Part shown: positions 5,591-8,358 of the stretch, piece after piece
Numbering within the stretch: the stretch's first letter is position 1
Layout: each line of letters opens with the position of its first letter
Assembly: GCA_027071965.1 (NCBI GenBank)
Contig: JALSYJ010000280.1
Location: forward strand, 1-8,358
Direction of reading: 5' to 3'
DNA from: Robiginitomaculum sp.
GTDB lineage: Bacteria; Pseudomonadota; Alphaproteobacteria; Caulobacterales; Maricaulaceae
DNA length: 8,358 nucleotides
Made by a program: the position numbers and the translations under genes
The notes under the pieces: model-generated
What the model was told of the DNA's origin: nothing
The model's database searches: none
The model's input: the letters and a program-made list of their open reading frames with translations, nothing else

Positions 5591-8020
5591 ATGAGTATTT
5601 ATCGAAAAACCACAACCACACTGCTGGGCACAACCTGTCTGGTTGCGTTGGCACTGGGCACACCGGTTCTGGCGCAAAGTTCTGACGAGGCCTATGTTGA
5701 TGAAATCGTGACAATTGGCTCACGCAGCGCAAAGCCTAGATCTGCACAGGATACCACGGTTCCTGTGGATGTTATCTCTGCAGATGATCTTGTTGCTATG
5801 GGGGGGACTGCGGACTTAACTGATAATCTGAAGAATCTGATACCTTCTTATACTGCTATTCCGGCAACTGGTGATACCAGTGCGTTTGTGCGACCTACTG
5901 CTTTACGCGGAACGGCTCCGGATGAGACCTTAGTGCTCGTTGACGGAAAACGGCGGCACAGATCTGCAGTCATTCAGTTTTTTGCACCTGCTGCCGGTAA
6001 TGGCGCACAAGGTGTGGATATTGGCATGGTTCCTTCCATTGCACTAAAGCGCGTTGAAGTGCTGCGTGATGGAGCATCTTCACAATATGGTTCAGATGCG
6101 ATTGCTGGTGTGATCAACTTCGTGACCAAGGATGATGCGGAAGGTGGTGCTTATGAGCTGCAATATGGTCAACACTACCAAGGCGAAGTCAATTACAAGC
6201 TTGGCTTGAATCAGGGCTTTGCTCTGGGCGACAAGGGTTTTGCCAATTTAAGCTTTGAGTATCAGGACAATCAGGCTCTTTCTCGTGGCGTGCAAAGACC
6301 AGATGCTCAAGCCATGATTGATGCAGGTGTCGTTGGCGTTGGTACTGACTCTCCATTTGATGATGCGCCATTGGTGCAAACATGGGGTCGTCCTGAAACC
6401 AATGCATTGCGGTTTTTCTTAAACTCAGGCATTGATATTAATGACAATCTTTCTCTTTATACCCGCGCCGGCTATGGTGATACATTCGGGCGTTACCGGT
6501 TCTTCTACAGAAGACCTGGAGATGACGATGATGCTGCGGCATTGGATTATCTTGTTACGCAGCTTGGATATAATGGGCCCTTATCTGTAACTGGTTACAC
6601 TCCTTATCTGGACGGGAACCAAAAAGATTACAGCCTGTCAACTGGTGCAAAAGGTCAATTTAGCGATGGTACATTGTACGACTTTAGCGTCGGCTATGGT
6701 CAGAACAAATTATCCTTGTTTCTCAACAATGAAATTAATCCCAGCCTGGGTCTGACACCAACAGGTGAAATTCCGCAAACGGATTTTGTCATGGGTGGTT
6801 ATGAGCAGGAAGAGCTGAGCTTTAATGCTGATTTTTCCAAGCTGGTAACCGATAATATCAATTTGGCCTATGGTGCTGAATGGCGCCGGGAAACCTTTAC
6901 GGCCAACGCTGGTGAGCGTAATTCATGGGTTGACGAAAACGGCAATGAAGGAGTTGGCGTTGACGGTCGTATTTCGCCTAGTGATGCCGGACGGTTCAGC
7001 CGCAATAACTGGGCCGCTTATATTGATATTGAGCATGATATTACAGATAAATTCCTGGTTCAATATGCTGCAAGATATGAAGACTTCTCGGATTTTGGCG
7101 GGACACTAAACGGCAAGATTGCCGCACGCTACAAGCTCACTGATGACTTTACCTTGCGTGGCGCGGCCTCAACAGGCTTTAAGGCCCCGACCCCTGGTCA
7201 GGCTAATATCACAGCCACCATTAGTACCGTTGACGGTGTAACTGGCGGTCTGGTTCTTGAGGGTCTGATCTCGCCAACCGATCCAAGAGCAATAGCTGCC
7301 GGTGGCAAAGCGCTTACAGAAGAAAAATCCGTAAACTTGAGCTTTGGTGCAACTGCTGCCCTTGGTGACAATACCACTATGACCGTCGATATGTATAGAA
7401 TTGGTGTTGATAACCGGATTTATCGCTCTGGCGATATAACTGCTGCCGATGGTTCAACTATTTCGTTCTTCACCAATGCATTGGACGTTGATTATAAAGG
7501 GGTGGATGTAGTCATTACATCAACTCAGGAATGGTCAAACAATGCTTCGACTGACTTCTCATTCGCCTACAGCTACAACAAAATCAATGTTGTAAACCAA
7601 AGGCTTGTTAACGGTGTTAAGCCGGTTAGCGATGCTAATGTTGAAGATATTGAGAACAATTATCCAAATAACCGTTTCACCATGACTGCCAATACATGGT
7701 TTGGTGATGCCTGGAATGTTATGATGCGTGCTAATTACTATGGTGCTCATTATGATGAACGCGGCAGAATCAATGGTGTTGATGGCAAGCCGCCATCCGC
7801 TAAGATTGGTGCAATTGTTTATTTTGATATGGAAGTTGGTTATCAGGCCACCGACCGGATCAGATTAAAAGTTGGTGGATCCAATATTTTTGATAGCTTT
7901 GTGGATACCATTGGCCCGCCTAATGCAAATCGCTTAAGCGTTGGCTTGCCATACCCCCGTCGCAGCGCGGCGAACTATGAAGGTGGATCCTGGTATGCTG
8001 GTGTGAGTTACACGTTCTAG
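5591..8020 (+). CDS. TonB-dependent outer-membrane receptor, substrate unknown
   Basis: An 809-residue outer-membrane transporter that would import a ligand using energy passed on by TonB-ExbB-ExbD. A Sec signal peptide covers residues 1 to about 28 (basic MSIYRK, hydrophobic core, likely cleavage VLA|QS). A TonB-box-like DEIVTIGSR (37-45) follows. The plug domain (about 50-180) has LRGTAPDETLVLVDGKRRH (105-123) and the hallmark VEVLRDGASSQYGSDAIAGV (155-174). The rest alternates aromatic and polar residues as in a 22-strand barrel and ends SYTF with the C-terminal Phe needed for barrel assembly. AGGGG lies 8 nt before the ATG. The gene is transcribed away from the ilv operon and followed by a strong terminator, so it is probably monocistronic. 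No sigma/anti-sigma pair, hydrolase or metal gene is visible, so the cargo (siderophore, cobalamin, sugar or peptide) cannot be named. Confidence 0.93.
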   Translation: MSIYRKTTTTLLGTTCLVALALGTPVLAQSSDEAYVDEIVTIGSRSAKPRSAQDTTVPVDVISADDLVAMGGTADLTDNLKNLIPSYTAIPATGDTSAFVRPTALRGTAPDETLVLVDGKRRHRSAVIQFFAPAAGNGAQGVDIGMVPSIALKRVEVLRDGASSQYGSDAIAGVINFVTKDDAEGGAYELQYGQHYQGEVNYKLGLNQGFALGDKGFANLSFEYQDNQALSRGVQRPDAQAMIDAGVVGVGTDSPFDDAPLVQTWGRPETNALRFFLNSGIDINDNLSLYTRAGYGDTFGRYRFFYRRPGDDDDAAALDYLVTQLGYNGPLSVTGYTPYLDGNQKDYSLSTGAKGQFSDGTLYDFSVGYGQNKLSLFLNNEINPSLGLTPTGEIPQTDFVMGGYEQEELSFNADFSKLVTDNINLAYGAEWRRETFTANAGERNSWVDENGNEGVGVDGRISPSDAGRFSRNNWAAYIDIEHDITDKFLVQYAARYEDFSDFGGTLNGKIAARYKLTDDFTLRGAASTGFKAPTPGQANITATISTVDGVTGGLVLEGLISPTDPRAIAAGGKALTEEKSVNLSFGATAALGDNTTMTVDMYRIGVDNRIYRSGDITAADGSTISFFTNALDVDYKGVDVVITSTQEWSNNASTDFSFAYSYNKINVVNQRLVNGVKPVSDANVEDIENNYPNNRFTMTANTWFGDAWNVMMRANYYGAHYDERGRINGVDGKPPSAKIGAIVYFDMEVGYQATDRIRLKVGGSNIFDSFVDTIGPPNANRLSVGLPYPRRSAANYEGGSWYAGVSYTF

Positions 8021-8049
8021 AGCGTTTCCACTTTTGTTGGCAAATGCTC
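8020..8049 (+). repeat. Imperfect palindrome starting on the receptor stop codon
   Basis: GAGCGTTT (8020-8027) faces AAATGCTC (8042-8049), matching except for one G-U position. CC (8028-8029) and GG (8039-8040) can extend the stem past a single bulged C. The first base is the last base of the receptor stop codon. No T run follows, so it is a poor terminator by itself. It may protect the 3' end of the mRNA or be a copy of a dispersed palindromic element. Confidence 0.5.
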
Positions 8050-8099
8050 CAGCCATTGCGTGTATAACTCGATCCTTTGATCAACCTTTCTTGCAAATG

Positions 8100-8130
8100 A
8101 ACAACCCCGTCATGTTATGGCGGGGTTGTT
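8100..8130. terminator. Hairpin terminator between convergent genes
   Basis: AACAACCCCG (8100-8109) pairs perfectly with CGGGGTTGTT (8121-8130). The stem can continue inward through four more pairs (one G-U) to a 3-nt loop. Short T-rich tails lie on both sides (TTT at 8129-8131 on the plus strand; the minus tail starts TTGTTCATTT), so it may end the receptor mRNA and also the convergent minus-strand gene that stops at 8156. The stem is strong but the T tract is modest. Confidence 0.85.
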
Positions 8131-8155
8131 TACATTGGGGCAATTGTAATTAAAG

Positions 8156-8358
8156 CTATTGCAAATGATTTAGCAGCCCGGCCTCCAACACCTTAACCGT
8201 GGCTTCATATCCGGCATGGGTTGCCTTATCAAAAGCTTTCCAATCCCGAAGATCAACATCGTCCATTTTGGGTAGAACCAGTATGTCAGCATGAGATCGC
8301 CTTGCATCCAGATTACTGGTGGACAGGGTTGCTGTGCGCAATAAAAGCGATGCAATCG
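8156..8358 (-). CDS. C-terminal 66 residues of a probable patatin-like phospholipase (cut by window edge)
   Basis: The frame is open from the window edge to TAG at 8158-8156, so the true start lies outside. The visible end reads SLLLRTATLSTSNLDARRSH, then ADILVLPKMDDVDLRDWKAF and DKATHAGYEATVKVLEAGL. This resembles the end of bacterial patatin-like (NTE/RssA-type) esterases, where an arginine-rich helix is followed by ADxxxxP, a hydrophobic strand and a D...GYEA helix. The catalytic GxSxG and DGG motifs would lie upstream and cannot be checked, so this rests on remembered family pattern only. A TTG at 8341 could act as a start for a 61-residue ORF, but the frame continues further upstream without a stop and has no ribosome site there. 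It converges on the TonB receptor with the terminator between them. Confidence 0.55.
   Translation of the reverse strand, partial: IASLLLRTATLSTSNLDARRSHADILVLPKMDDVDLRDWKAFDKATHAGYEATVKVLEAGLLNHLQ

Noticed and set aside
8170..8355. Alternative 61-residue minus-strand frame near the right edge
   Set aside because: It overlaps the frame with patatin-like ending; its composition (MHRFYCAQQPCPP...) has no recognisable family pattern.

Overview
The window looks like a Gram-negative proteobacterial chromosome segment with fairly AT-rich intergenic DNA. The TonB-dependent receptor shows an outer membrane. The style of the branched-chain amino acid cluster, the receptor subtype and the spacer palindromes lean towards an alphaproteobacterium, possibly of the Hyphomonadaceae/Maricaulales kind. 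That placement is an impression from protein wording, not a computed result. No mobile element, CRISPR array, tRNA or rRNA was seen.

Left half, minus strand (5149 down to 1): a tightly packed branched-chain amino acid operon read in the order leader peptide - ilvC - ilvG - ilvM - leuA - ilvE. IlvG and IlvM form acetohydroxyacid synthase (small subunit of the short IlvM type). IlvC performs the next step in valine and isoleucine synthesis. LeuA diverts 2-ketoisovalerate to leucine. IlvE, cut by the window edge, carries out the final transamination of all three. ilvD, ilvA and leuBCD are not in the window.

The main discovery is in front of ilvC. A 41-codon leader ORF (5149-5024, GTG start, good Shine-Dalgarno) has 11 Leu/Ile/Val codons among 12 consecutive codons. 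It is followed by a perfect 9-bp terminator hairpin with nine Ts that ends 15 nt before the ilvC start codon. Two alternative pairings can be drawn by hand. Leader codons 23-25 pair with a segment just after the regulatory codons (1:2), and that same segment pairs with the 5' arm of the terminator (2:3). These are the parts of a classical translation-coupled attenuator, here probably controlling one operon for all three branched-chain amino acids. The longest ilvC reading frame runs back through the terminator, so automatic annotation would probably start ilvC 21 codons too early and miss the leader.

Middle (about 5161-5590): an AT-rich divergent intergenic region. It holds a tentative promoter for the leader, a repeated CGCAAAA heptamer (four exact copies and one near copy in about 210 bp), and the receptor ribosome binding site.

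Right half: an 809-residue TonB-dependent outer-membrane receptor of unknown substrate on the plus strand (5591-8020). A palindromic element starts on the last base of its stop codon, and a strong bidirectional-type terminator hairpin follows at 8100-8130. Converging on it from the right edge is the C-terminal end of a probable patatin-like phospholipase on the minus strand.
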